DNA of 7,675 nt from Thermoleophilaceae bacterium (GTDB lineage: Bacteria; Actinomycetota; Thermoleophilia; Solirubrobacterales; Thermoleophilaceae), in the NCBI GenBank assembly GCA_013696905.1, contig JACCXP010000050.1, forward strand, positions 1 through 7,675. The letters are read 5' to 3'. Each line of letters starts with the position of its first letter. Positions within the stretch are counted from its first letter, which is position 1. The position numbers were made by a program, and so were the translations under genes. The notes beneath the pieces were generated by a model. It saw only the letters and a list, made by a program, of their open reading frames with translations. It had not been told where the DNA came from and did not search any database. Below, piece by piece: positions 1-6,385 of the stretch.

Positions 1-337
1 GCTTGCCCGCCGCTCCGCCGCCGAGCAGCAGCGCGCCCATCGACATGGCGATGCCGACGCAGATCGTCTGCACGTCGGGCTTGATGAACTGCATCGTGTC
101 GTAGATCGCGAGGCCCGCGTAGACCGAGCCGCCCGGCGAGTTGACATACAGCGAGATGTCCTTGTCGGGGTCCTCCGACTCGAGGTGCAGCAGCTGGGCG
201 ACGATCAGGTTGGCGATGTCGTCGGTGACCGGCGTGCCGAGGAAGACGATCCGCTCGTTGAGGAGGCGGGAGTAGATGTCGAACGCGCGCTCGCCGCGCG
301 ACGTCTGCTCTACCACCATCGGGACAAGGGGGCTCAT
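1..337 (-). CDS. clpP: ATP-dependent Clp protease proteolytic subunit ClpP (N-terminal part, cut by window edge)
   Basis: This is the N-terminal 112 residues of ClpP, the serine peptidase that forms the double-ring chamber working with ClpX/ClpC unfoldases in the cytoplasm. The translation starts [20 protein letters not shown] and continues with [14 protein letters not shown], the usual ClpP N-terminus. Next come [20 protein letters not shown], which holds the oxyanion-forming GG, and [15 protein letters not shown], where the Ser of MSMGA is the expected nucleophile. The catalytic His and Asp lie beyond the left edge. I chose the ATG at 337–335. A second in-frame ATG six codons later is possible, and the region upstream has only a weak purine stretch (GCGAGAG). 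The gene sits 107 bases downstream of tig on the same strand, the common tig–clpP order, so co-transcription is likely. Everything visible looks intact. Paralogous clpP1/clpP2 copies are common in Actinobacteria, and this fragment cannot tell which copy it is. Confidence 0.95.
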   Translation of the reverse strand, partial: MSPLVPMVVEQTSRGERAFDIYSRLLNERIVFLGTPVTDDIANLIVAQLLHLESEDPDKDISLYVNSPGGSVYAGLAIYDTMQFIKPDVQTICVGIAMSMGALLLGGGAAGK

Positions 338-444
338 GGCTCTCGCTTTGTTTCGCTTGCTCGGTTCGAATCCTTCAGAAGCGCCCGAACACGCCGACGC
401 CGCGGAGGCGGAAGTCTAGCAATGGCCCCCTTTCGCTCACGCGC
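338..444 (-). other. tig–clpP intergenic spacer
   Basis: This 107-base spacer separates the tig stop from the clpP start. I see no strong promoter. The minus strand contains TAGACT (418–413 on the plus numbering), which fits TAnnnT but has no convincing -35 box. A short hairpin, CGCC-N5-GGCG, lies within the GC-rich middle but has no T-run, so it is not a convincing terminator. The likeliest reading is an ordinary spacer in a co-transcribed unit, possibly with a weak internal promoter or an RNA-processing site. Confidence 0.4.
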
Positions 445-1854
445 TCAGGAGCCCGGTGTCCAGAGCTGCGCCGCGGGCTGCTCAGCCTCGCGGTCGGGCG
501 TCCAGAGCTTGCCGCGAGCCTCGGCCTGCTCCTTCGAGATCGGCGTGGCGTGCTCGACGAGGAGATCGACCGCCTTGCGCATCGCGATGTCCTCGCGGAT
601 CAGCTCGTCGCGCCCCTGCGAGCGCGCGCGCTCGAGTGCCTTGCGCACGTCCTTGTCGGTCAGCGGGGCCTGTCCGGGCTGCTGGCCGGCCTCGCGCAGC
701 GCGTCCAGCACCTCGTCGTCTGACACCTCGAGCCCCTCGGCCGCGATCACCGCCGCGAGCGCGGCCTCCCGCTTGAGTGCCCGCTCGGCCTCGGGCTGTG
801 CCTCGTCGATCAGGTCGTGCTCCGACTTGCCCGCGATCTCGAGATAGCGCTCGGGCTCGATTCCCTGGCGGCGCAGGCGCCGCGCAGTGTGCTCCCACAT
901 CTCGTGCGACTTGGCGTGCGCGAGGTCGTGCGGCACGTCGATCTGCGCGCCCTGGACGACCGCGTCGACGACCGTCTCGCGGTACTCGGCCTCGACGGCC
1001 TGCTCGTCGGCCGCGCGCAGGCGAGTCTCGATCTCCTTCCGCAGCTCGTCGACCGAGTCGAAGCCGCCGGCTTCGGCGGCGAAGTCGTCGTCGAGCTCGG
1101 GCAGGCGCTTCTCCTTGACCTCCTTGACCTGTGTATGAAAGACGGCGTCCTGCCCGCCGAGCGCCTCCACCGGGTAGTCCTCGGGAAAGGTCACGGCCAC
1201 GTCGCGGTCGTCACCCGCAACCGCGCCCACGAGCTGCTCCTCGAAGCCCTCGACAAGGCGGTTCGACCCGAGCTCCAGCAGGAAGCCGCGCGCCTCACCG
1301 CCCTCGAAGGGCTCGCCGTCGACCATGCCCGTGAAGTCCACGACCGCGAAGTCGCCGAGGGCCGCCGGCCGCTCGACCGTCTCGAGCGAGGCGAGCGACT
1401 CGCGTAGGCGCTCGAGCTCCGACTCGAGGCGCTCCGGCGCGACCTCGGGCTCGCGGCGCCCGACCTCGAGCCCCCTGTACTCGCCGAGCTTGGCCTCGGG
1501 GCGCACCGCGACCTCGACCGTGAACGACAGCGGCGCCCCCTTTTCGGGCAGCTCGCTCAGGTCCACGTGCGGATCGCCGACGGCGACGATCCCCGCCTCG
1601 CTCATCGCCTGCTCGTACCAGGTCGGGAAGGCGTTGCGCACGGCCTCATCGACGACTGCGTCGCGGCCCATGCGGCGCAGCACCACCTGCGCCGGCACCT
1701 TGCCCTTGCGAAAGCCCGGTATGCGCAGGTCGCGCCCGAGCTTGCCGGCCGCCGAGGCGACCTCGCGCTCAAGCGCGTCGGACGCGACCTTGACGTCGAC
1801 GCGGACGCGCGACTCGCCGAGATCGGTCTTGCTCGTCTGCACGGTGGAGGCCAT
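445..1854 (-). CDS. tig: Trigger factor, ribosome-associated chaperone and peptidyl-prolyl isomerase
   Basis: This 469-residue protein is trigger factor, which docks at the ribosome exit tunnel and shields nascent chains. The N-terminal ribosome-binding domain spans about residues 1–145 and carries the signature GFRKGKVP at 47–54, matching the family's GFRxGKxP ribosome-binding loop. The FKBP-type isomerase domain follows at about 160–250, with DFTGMVDGEPFEGG at 173–186 and FPEDYP nearby. The rest is the charged, helical C-terminal substrate cradle. Length is within or slightly above the usual 430–470. The frame stays open upstream to about 2235, but that stretch is Arg/Pro/Ala-rich noise. 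The ATG at 1854 puts the start where trigger factors normally begin. A GTG four codons earlier is the alternative. No Shine-Dalgarno is visible, and a TATCGT -10-like element ends 10 bases before the ATG. The C-terminus ends with two LWTP motifs (450–453 and 464–467), an apparent small tail duplication. Confidence 0.96.
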   Translation of the reverse strand: MASTVQTSKTDLGESRVRVDVKVASDALEREVASAAGKLGRDLRIPGFRKGKVPAQVVLRRMGRDAVVDEAVRNAFPTWYEQAMSEAGIVAVGDPHVDLSELPEKGAPLSFTVEVAVRPEAKLGEYRGLEVGRREPEVAPERLESELERLRESLASLETVERPAALGDFAVVDFTGMVDGEPFEGGEARGFLLELGSNRLVEGFEEQLVGAVAGDDRDVAVTFPEDYPVEALGGQDAVFHTQVKEVKEKRLPELDDDFAAEAGGFDSVDELRKEIETRLRAADEQAVEAEYRETVVDAVVQGAQIDVPHDLAHAKSHEMWEHTARRLRRQGIEPERYLEIAGKSEHDLIDEAQPEAERALKREAALAAVIAAEGLEVSDDEVLDALREAGQQPGQAPLTDKDVRKALERARSQGRDELIREDIAMRKAVDLLVEHATPISKEQAEARGKLWTPDREAEQPAAQLWTPGS

Positions 1855-1864
1855 CGAAGCCGCC

Positions 1865-1874
1865 ACGATACCGT
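1865..1874. promoter_or_regulatory. Candidate symmetric bidirectional -10 element between tig and the small ORF/MFS unit
   Basis: The sequence ACGATACCGT is close to its own reverse complement (ACGGTATCGT, 8 of 10 positions symmetric). Read rightwards it gives TACCGT (1869–1874), ending 7 bases before the GTG at 1882. Read leftwards it gives TATCGT (1870–1865), ending 10 bases before the tig ATG at 1854. Both fit the TAnnnT core that dominates actinobacterial -10 boxes, and they share the central TA. No good -35 box was recognised in either direction. The placement implies leaderless or near-leaderless transcripts. This is inference from sequence only. Confidence 0.35.
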
Positions 1875-1881
1875 CAGTCGC

Positions 1882-2052
1882 GTGAGTCGCCCCGGCGATC
1901 AGCGCGTGTTCTCGAGGCGCGGACCCGCGGAGCGCGGCGCGGCCTGGCTCGTGACCGGACCGCTCGGGCACCTGTACGCGGCGCTCGCGGACATCGCGGT
2001 CATAGGGGCCCGACAGCTCGCGATCCTCGCTCGTACTCGCCTCGGGCGGTGA
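1882..2052 (+). CDS. Small hypothetical protein (56 aa) translationally coupled to the MFS gene
   Basis: I do not recognise this family. The ORF runs from a GTG at 1882 and encodes 56 residues. It has a basic N-terminus (SRPGDQRVFSRRGPAERG), a mostly apolar middle (AAWLVTGPLGHLYAALADIA, about residues 20–39) and a basic C-terminus (ARQLAILARTRLGR). The layout suggests a single membrane-associated helix or hairpin flanked by positive charges. It lacks the Arg/Pro monotony of the antisense frames in this window. Its TGA stop overlaps the MFS GTG start as GTGA, the same coupling used in the ABC operon further right, and this is the best argument that it is translated. A TACCGT -10-like box ends 7 bases before the GTG, which would make the mRNA leaderless. 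An internal GTG at 1906 is an alternative start. Without database support it could still be a chance ORF. Confidence 0.5.
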   Translation: MSRPGDQRVFSRRGPAERGAAWLVTGPLGHLYAALADIAVIGARQLAILARTRLGR

Positions 2053-3230
2053 GCGACGGGGGACTGAGACGCACCGTCGCAATCGGGCTGGCGGTGACCA
2101 CCGTGGGCGCCCTGCCGGCCTTTCTGCTCGGCGCCGTGGCGGTGCAGGTTCGCCGCGATCTCGGCTTCGACGTCGCGGCGCTCGGGGCGGCGATCTCGAT
2201 CTTCTTCGCGGTCGCGGCGCTCGGCTCCCCCCCACTCGGTCGCCTCGGCGACCGCCTCGGCGGGCGCAAGGCGATGCGCGCGGGCGCGCTGATGGCCGCG
2301 ACCGCGCTCGCCTCGATCGCCCTCTTCGCCCGCTCGTGGCCGTCGCTTGCAGCCTGCATGGTGCTCGGCGGCGTCGGCAACGGGCTGGCTCAGCCGGCCG
2401 TCAACCTGTTCCTCGCGCGGCGCATCGAGGCCGAGCGCCAAGGGCTCGTGTTCGGGATCAAGCAGGCGGCGATACCGGCGTCGATCGCGCTCAGCGGCGT
2501 CTCGGTGCCCGTGATCGCGCTCACGCTCGGCTGGCGCTACACCTTCGGCCTCGCCGCCATCGCTGCGCTCTGCATAGCGCTCGCGGTTCCGCGCCAGGCG
2601 CTGGCCCCTGAGCGCCGGGTCGACCCGGGGACCGGCGAGGGGCTCTCGGTCAGGACGCTCGTCTTCCTCGGCACCGCCGGGGCGCTCGCAGCGATGAGCG
2701 GCAACGCGCTCGGCACCTTCCACACCGCCTCGTCGGTCGAGGGCGGCCTCGGCGAGGGCGCCGCCGGGCTGCTGCTCGCGGCCGGGAGCTCGGCCTCGCT
2801 CGCGGCGCGGGTGGGGGCCGGCTGGTTGGCTGACCACTACGGCTGGGACGGCTTCCGCCAGGTCACGATCCTGCTCGTCGCCGGCGCGGGCGGCTTCGCG
2901 CTGCTCGCGGCGGGCACGCCGGTCACGCTCGTGATCGGGACGATGCTCGCCTTTGCGGCGGGCTGGGGCTGGCCCGGGCTGTTCAACTTCGCCGTCGTCG
3001 CACGCAACCGCCGCGCGGTGGCGGCCGCGACCGGCATCACCCAGGGCGGGGTCTACGTGGGCGCCTCGCTCGGCCCGGTGGCCTTCGGGCTGCTGGCGAG
3101 TGGATTCTCGTTCGAGGTCGCGTGGATCACGACCGCGGCGTTCGCGCTGCTGGCGGGCACCCTCGTCGCGATCGCACGACCGGCGCCCGCCCCCCGAGCC
3201 CCCGCGTCCGAGCAGAGCGCGGCGATCTGA
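2049..3230 (+). CDS. Major facilitator superfamily (MFS) transporter
   Basis: This 393-residue integral membrane protein has about 12 hydrophobic segments arranged as two homologous halves, the usual MFS size. The first cytoplasmic loop carries motif A as GRLGDRLGGRK at residues 64–74, with the key Asp68. A weaker copy, AGWLADHYGWDGFRQ, sits at the matching place in the second half. The middle holds FGIKQAAIPAS (135–145) and GWRYTF (161–166), features often seen in actinobacterial MFS_1 carriers. The last ~20 residues are an Ala/Pro-rich cytoplasmic tail. Such carriers use the proton gradient to move small solutes or drugs. The substrate cannot be read from the sequence, and either efflux or uptake is possible. 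The GTG start at 2049 forms a GTGA overlap with the preceding small ORF, so translational coupling is likely. The gene ends 24 bases before the convergent ABC operon's end. Confidence 0.92.
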   Translation: MSDGGLRRTVAIGLAVTTVGALPAFLLGAVAVQVRRDLGFDVAALGAAISIFFAVAALGSPPLGRLGDRLGGRKAMRAGALMAATALASIALFARSWPSLAACMVLGGVGNGLAQPAVNLFLARRIEAERQGLVFGIKQAAIPASIALSGVSVPVIALTLGWRYTFGLAAIAALCIALAVPRQALAPERRVDPGTGEGLSVRTLVFLGTAGALAAMSGNALGTFHTASSVEGGLGEGAAGLLLAAGSSASLAARVGAGWLADHYGWDGFRQVTILLVAGAGGFALLAAGTPVTLVIGTMLAFAAGWGWPGLFNFAVVARNRRAVAAATGITQGGVYVGASLGPVAFGLLASGFSFEVAWITTAAFALLAGTLVAIARPAPAPRAPASEQSAAI

Positions 3231-3248
3231 GCGACGACCTCGCGGTGC

Positions 3249-3263
3249 GCCGGCTCACCCGGC
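3249..3263. terminator. Weak hairpin at the MFS/ABC convergent junction
   Basis: GCCGG-CTCAC-CCGGC forms a 5-base-pair GC stem with a 5-base loop, overlapping the stop codon of the second permease on the minus strand. It is placed to end transcription from both converging units, but there is no T-run on either side. It is at best a weak bidirectional terminator, and in such GC-rich DNA it may be chance. Confidence 0.2.
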
Positions 3264-4031
3264 CGCCTCGGCCCGGCGCAGGCCGGTGAGCGCCCAGCCC
3301 GTCAAGACGAGCGCCATCAGCGCCAGCAGGCCGTAGCCGAGCGGCAGGCCGGTCGCGCTGCCGGCAATCAGGCTCCGTCCCGCCTCGACGGCGAAGGTGA
3401 TCGGGTTGAAGCCCGCGACCGCGCCGACGAAGCCGCTCAAGAGGTCGAGCGGCACCCAGACCGGGGCGAGAAACATCAGCAGGAAGATCGGCGTCTGCAG
3501 CAGCGGGCCTGCCTGGACCGAGCGCATGCGCAGCGCGACGCCGAGCGCGAACAGCGTGCCGACGACGTTTGCGAGCCAGCCGAGCGCGAGCAGGCCGAGC
3601 AGGTCGAGCAGCGAGCCCTCGAGGCGCATGCCGGACACGAGCGCCGCGACGAACAGCAGCAGCGCCGTGAAGGTCGAGCGGACCAGGCCCGTGATCACAT
3701 ACCCCGCGAGGATGCCGCGGCGGTCGGCCGCCGCCAGCAGCAGCCGTCGGGAGAAGCCCGACTCGAAGTCGGCAGCGATGTTGAAGCCCATGAACGCACC
3801 CGTGAACGCGCACGACTGGAGCACGATCCAGACGAACACGAACGCCGTGTAGCCGCCGGGGAAGTCGAACCCCGGCACGTCGCCGACGCGTGAGAGCCCG
3901 CCCGCGAATGCGACGAGGAAGAACAGCGGGAAGATGATCGACGGAAGGATCAGCGCCGGCCTCGTCACGGCGTTGTGAAGCGCCCGCCAGGCGACCGCGA
4001 GGGCGACGGCGGAGAAGGAGCTGCGGCTCAC
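3255..4031 (-). CDS. ABC-2 type exporter permease, second subunit (DrrB-like)
   Basis: This 258-residue polytopic membrane protein is an ABC-2 family permease, the membrane half of a drug or lipid-type exporter. It has about six hydrophobic segments, starting at about residues 26–46 (ALILPSIIFPLFFLVAFAGG). The cytoplasmic loop DFESGFSRRLLLA at 88–100 matches the conserved region of DrrB-like permeases. Near the C-terminus, AGFNPITFAVEAGRSLIAG corresponds to the family's NPxxxxxEAxR segment. The frame is open much further upstream, but the GTG at 4031 gives a normal N-terminus and overlaps the upstream permease stop as GTGA. It is the last gene of the operon. It is similar in build to the first permease but clearly divergent, so the pump probably uses a heterodimeric membrane domain. 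Substrate unknown. Confidence 0.9.
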   Translation of the reverse strand: MSRSSFSAVALAVAWRALHNAVTRPALILPSIIFPLFFLVAFAGGLSRVGDVPGFDFPGGYTAFVFVWIVLQSCAFTGAFMGFNIAADFESGFSRRLLLAAADRRGILAGYVITGLVRSTFTALLLFVAALVSGMRLEGSLLDLLGLLALGWLANVVGTLFALGVALRMRSVQAGPLLQTPIFLLMFLAPVWVPLDLLSGFVGAVAGFNPITFAVEAGRSLIAGSATGLPLGYGLLALMALVLTGWALTGLRRAEAAG

Positions 4032-4807
4032 GTGCGCCCCAGCCGCGTGCGCATCCCGGCCGCGGCCGCGGTCAGTCCGAGCACCACGAGCGCCGCCGCC
4101 ACTGCGAAAGCGAGCGCGAGCGCGGTGGGATCCCAGCCCGTGATCACGAGCGAGCGCATGCCCTCGATCAGGTAGGAGACCGGGTTCCAGGTCGCGACGG
4201 CGCGAAACCAGTCGACCGCGATCAGCTCGCGCGGGAGGTTGACCGACGACAGGAAGATCGCCACGAAGAACAGTGGGAAGGCGCCCTGGACGGCCTCGCC
4301 CGAGCCCGTGCGCACCGCGAGCCACGCGCCGAGGCCGCCGAATCCGAGCGCCGTCAGCGCCATCAGCACGAGCATCACGGCGACGCCCCCGACGCCCGCG
4401 GCGAACTGGACGCCGGCGAGCACCCCGACCGTCACGAACACGAGGCCCTGAAGCAGGGCGAGACCGACCACGCCGCCCATCAGCCCGGCGAGCAGGGCGA
4501 CACGGCTCACCGGAGTCAGCGACAGGCGGTTGAGGAAGCCGGTCTCGATGTCGCGCGCGAGGTCTCCGCCCGCCATCGTCGCGCCGAAGAGCGCGCCCTG
4601 GATGAACGGAAAGGCGAAGATGAAGTCGAGGTAGGAGTCGGCCGGGAAGCCCGGGATCTGCGCTGCCGCGGCGAGGCCGCCGGCGTTGATCCCGAACAGG
4701 ATCAGGGGGAAGGTGATCGACGGGATCACCGCCGCCGGCTGGCGCAGCGTGCGCAGCATCGACCGCCGAATCAGGAACCCGACCTGCGTGGAGAGGGCCG
4801 AGCTCAC
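4028..4807 (-). CDS. ABC-2 type exporter permease, first subunit (DrrB-like)
   Basis: This 259-residue membrane protein belongs to the ABC-2/DrrB permease group and would form the transmembrane path of the exporter driven by the ATPase encoded just upstream. After a short amphipathic N-terminus (VGFLIRRSMLRTLRQP), about six hydrophobic segments follow. The first is about 26–46 and includes PSITFPLILFGINAGG. The conserved loop DIETGFLNRL at 86–95, followed by TPVSR, is typical of the family and contacts the ATPase in characterised homologues. A C-terminal segment WNPVSYLIEGMRSLV is also characteristic. I start it at the GTG at 4807, which overlaps the ATPase stop as GTGA. The open frame upstream is antisense-like noise from the ATPase gene. 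The 4-base overlaps on both ends imply stoichiometric, coupled translation of the three pump subunits. Confidence 0.92.
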   Translation of the reverse strand: MSSALSTQVGFLIRRSMLRTLRQPAAVIPSITFPLILFGINAGGLAAAAQIPGFPADSYLDFIFAFPFIQGALFGATMAGGDLARDIETGFLNRLSLTPVSRVALLAGLMGGVVGLALLQGLVFVTVGVLAGVQFAAGVGGVAVMLVLMALTALGFGGLGAWLAVRTGSGEAVQGAFPLFFVAIFLSSVNLPRELIAVDWFRAVATWNPVSYLIEGMRSLVITGWDPTALALAFAVAAALVVLGLTAAAAGMRTRLGRT

Positions 4808-5811
4808 GCGGGTGCGGGCTCGGGCTGGGCGTCGTGGTCGGGCTCCTCGGCGCGCGAGCCCTCGAGCGAGCGACCAGTCTTCGCGAGGAAGACGTCGTCG
4901 AGCGAGGGCATCTGGAGCTGCAGGCTCGCGACCGCGACCCCCTGCGCGTCGAGCGCGCGGACCACGTCGGTGAGCCCCTGCGGGCCCTCGCGCAGGCGCA
5001 CCGCCACACGCGAGTCGGAGGCTCCCACCGGCTCGCCGAACTGCTCGAGCACGTCGGCGACGGCCGTGCGCCGGGCAAGGTCTGCGGGCACCGCCTCGAC
5101 GGTCGCGGCGCCCATCTCGGCCTTGAGCGCCGCAGGTGTCCCCTCGGCGACGATCCGGCCGTGGTCGATGATCCCGATCCGCCCGGCGAGCTGATCGGCC
5201 TCCTCGAGGTACTGAGTGGTCAGGAAGACGGTCACGCCCTCGTCGGTCGCGAGGCGGCGAACCTCGTCCCACAGCGCGGTGCGGCTCTGGACGTCGAGAC
5301 CGGTCGTCGGCTCGTCGAGGAAGAGGATGCTCGGCCCGTGCACGAGCGCAAGCGCAAGGTCAAGCCGGCGCTTCATCCCGCCGGAGTAGCCGCCGACCTT
5401 CCGGCCCGCGGCCTCGGTCAGCCCTACGCGCTCGAGCAGCTCGTCCGCGCGGCGCCTGCGCTCGGCGCGGCGCAGCCCGTGCAGCGCCGCCTGCAGGTGC
5501 ACGTGCTCGCGGCCGGTGAGCATCGGGTCGAGCGCCGCCTCCTGGAGCGCCGCGCCGATCCGCGCACGCACCTGCGCGCCCTCGCTCACGACGTCGAAGC
5601 CACCGACGCGGGCGGTGCCGGCCGTCGGCGGCAGCAGCGTGGCGAGCATCAGGACAGTCGTCGACTTGCCCGCGCCGTTTGGGCCGAGGAAGCCGTAGAT
5701 CTCGCCCCGCGCGATCGAGAGGTCGATGCCGTCGACGGCGCGCGGGCCCTTCTTGAACTCGCGCACGAGCTGCTCGACCTCGATCGCGGGACCGGTGTTC
5801 GGTTCGTCCAT
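4804..5811 (-). CDS. DrrA-like ABC exporter ATP-binding protein
   Basis: This 335-residue cytoplasmic ATPase powers the two ABC-2 permeases encoded downstream. Visible motifs are Walker A GPNGAGKST (43–51), Q-loop Gln90 in AALQEAALDP, the signature YSGGM (142–146), Walker B ILFLDEP with Glu167, and the D-loop GLD (171–173). At the switch position the usual His is Gln200 (LTTQYLEEAD). To my knowledge Gln here is common in the daunorubicin-resistance DrrA subfamily, so it marks the subfamily and not inactivation. A C-terminal extension follows the nucleotide-binding domain and contains PSLDDVFLAKTG (302–313), the conserved DrrA C-terminal motif. An acidic, Pro-rich tail ends the protein. Start is the ATG at 5811. 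It has no Shine-Dalgarno and candidate -10 boxes lie just upstream. Family members export drugs, antibiotics or lipids. The divergent MarR gene suggests induction by a toxic ligand. Confidence 0.96.
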   Translation of the reverse strand: MDEPNTGPAIEVEQLVREFKKGPRAVDGIDLSIARGEIYGFLGPNGAGKSTTVLMLATLLPPTAGTARVGGFDVVSEGAQVRARIGAALQEAALDPMLTGREHVHLQAALHGLRRAERRRRADELLERVGLTEAAGRKVGGYSGGMKRRLDLALALVHGPSILFLDEPTTGLDVQSRTALWDEVRRLATDEGVTVFLTTQYLEEADQLAGRIGIIDHGRIVAEGTPAALKAEMGAATVEAVPADLARRTAVADVLEQFGEPVGASDSRVAVRLREGPQGLTDVVRALDAQGVAVASLQLQMPSLDDVFLAKTGRSLEGSRAEEPDHDAQPEPAPA

Positions 5812-5818
5812 GAGCCGC

Positions 5819-5847
5819 AGCTAAGCATAAAGCTTGAGCTACGTCAA
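5819..5847 (-). promoter_or_regulatory. Candidate promoter of the ABC exporter operon
   Basis: On the minus strand, TTGACG (5847–5842) lies 17 bases from TTAGCT (5824–5819), which ends 7 bases before the ATG at 5811. That spacing suits a -35/-10 pair and a leaderless transcript, although TTAGCT is a poor -10. The overlapping TATGCT (5829–5824) is a better -10 match but lacks a good -35. The -35 box is inside the left GTCAAC arm of the putative operator, so a bound repressor would block it. Confidence 0.5.
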
Positions 5848-5874
5848 CTTTTGGCGCGCTCAACCGTTGTTGAC
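5843..5874. promoter_or_regulatory. Candidate MarR operator: GTCAAC/GTTGAC inverted repeats
   Basis: GTCAAC (5843–5848) and its reverse complement GTTGAC (5869–5874) flank a 20-base interior. Inside this, TCAAC (5860–5864) pairs with GTTGA (5869–5873) across a 4-base gap, making the 14-base near-palindrome TCAACCGTTGTTGA. The repeats lie between the divergent ABC and MarR genes and overlap the -35 zone of the exporter promoter. This is the usual place for a MarR-family regulator to bind and control both directions. Part of the symmetry could simply reflect two TTGAC -35 boxes facing apart. Confidence 0.5.
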
Positions 5875-5903
5875 TTGTGACTTCGGGCACAGCCAAGTAT
5901 TAT
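5875..5903 (+). promoter_or_regulatory. Promoter of the MarR-family gene
   Basis: TTGTGA (5875–5880) and TATTAT (5898–5903) are separated by exactly 17 bases. The -10 matches TATAAT at five of six positions and the -35 matches TTGACA at four of six. Transcription would start near 5910–5911, leaving only about 4–5 bases before the ATG at 5915. The intervening sequence is C-rich with no Shine-Dalgarno, so the mRNA is likely near-leaderless. The putative operator abuts the -35 box, consistent with autoregulation. Confidence 0.6.
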
Positions 5904-5914
5904 CTCCCCTGCCC

Positions 5915-6385
5915 ATGGCCACAGCGTCCGACGCCGAACCTCGCCTCGACGACGATCCTCGCGTGCTGAGCCCCGCCGACGAGGCGTGGGAGCTGATCAC
6001 CCGGCTGTTCCTCGAGCAGAAGCAGCGCATGTCGGCGACGGCAGCCGAGCTCGGGCTCTCGATGCCCGTCGTGATGGCGTTCACGCGGCTCGACCCGGCG
6101 GATCCACGGCCGATGAGCGAATTGGCGGGCGCGATGCGCTGCGACGCCTCCTACATCACGAGCATCGTCGACCGGCTGGAGGAGCGTGGCTACGTGGAGC
6201 GTCGCCCGGCAGCCCACGATCGCCGTGTCAAGGAGCTGGCGGTGACCGAGGCCGGCGCCGCGGCGCGCGAGCGGGCAATGGCGCCCTTGCGCGAGGCGCC
6301 GCGGTGCTTCGACGCACTCGACGAGGACGACCACCGCGCGCTGCGAGACCTGCTGCGAAAGGCGTTGGAGGCCGAAGCGGCGTAG
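5915..6385 (+). CDS. MarR-family transcriptional regulator
   Basis: This 156-residue protein is a MarR-type winged-helix regulator, normally a dimer that binds palindromic DNA and lets go on binding a small ligand. An N-terminal dimerisation helix region (about 18–45) is followed by the DNA-binding part: PMSELAGAMRCDASYITSIV (66–85) with the recognition helix, then DRLEERGYVERR, and the wing HDRRVKELAVTEAG (101–114), matching the family's DxRxxxxxLTxxG. C-terminal helices complete the dimer interface. The frame is open upstream to a TTG inside the operator region, but the ATG at 5915 sits just after a good promoter and gives a normal length. It diverges from the ABC exporter, so it most likely represses that operon and itself. 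The inducer is unknown. Cys76 lies in the recognition-helix region. Cys at this place is common in the family and is not by itself evidence of redox sensing. Confidence 0.95.
   Translation: MATASDAEPRLDDDPRVLSPADEAWELITRLFLEQKQRMSATAAELGLSMPVVMAFTRLDPADPRPMSELAGAMRCDASYITSIVDRLEERGYVERRPAAHDRRVKELAVTEAGAAARERAMAPLREAPRCFDALDEDDHRALRDLLRKALEAEAA

Noticed and set aside
344..356. Mirror-symmetric stretch GCGAAACAAAGCG (minus strand) just upstream of clpP
   Set aside because: A mirror repeat forms no hairpin, is too short for triplex-type structure, and is likely chance.
363..373. GGTTCGAATCC, resembling a tRNA T-loop, in the tig–clpP spacer
   Set aside because: The flanking bases do not pair into a T-stem on either strand, and no acceptor, D or anticodon arms are present. 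One side runs straight into the clpP start.
1855..2235. N-terminal extension of the trigger factor frame up to 2235
   Set aside because: It is Arg/Pro-rich, overlaps the divergent MFS gene, and matches no trigger factor domain. The ATG at 1854 gives the normal N-terminus.
1899..2837. 312-codon open frame antisense to the MFS gene
   Set aside because: Composition (Arg, Gly, Glu, Ala, His repeats) is that of a GC-rich shadow frame, with no domain pattern, while the opposite strand encodes a clear MFS protein.
4834..5880. 348-codon open frame antisense to the ABC ATPase, running through the control region
   Set aside because: It is a shadow of the well-supported ATPase. It has no recognisable motifs and would cross the operator and the MarR promoter.
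5834..5914. Upstream in-frame start for the MarR gene (27 extra codons)
   Set aside because: It would place coding sequence across the promoter and operator repeats. The ATG at 5915 gives a standard MarR length and follows a good -10 box.
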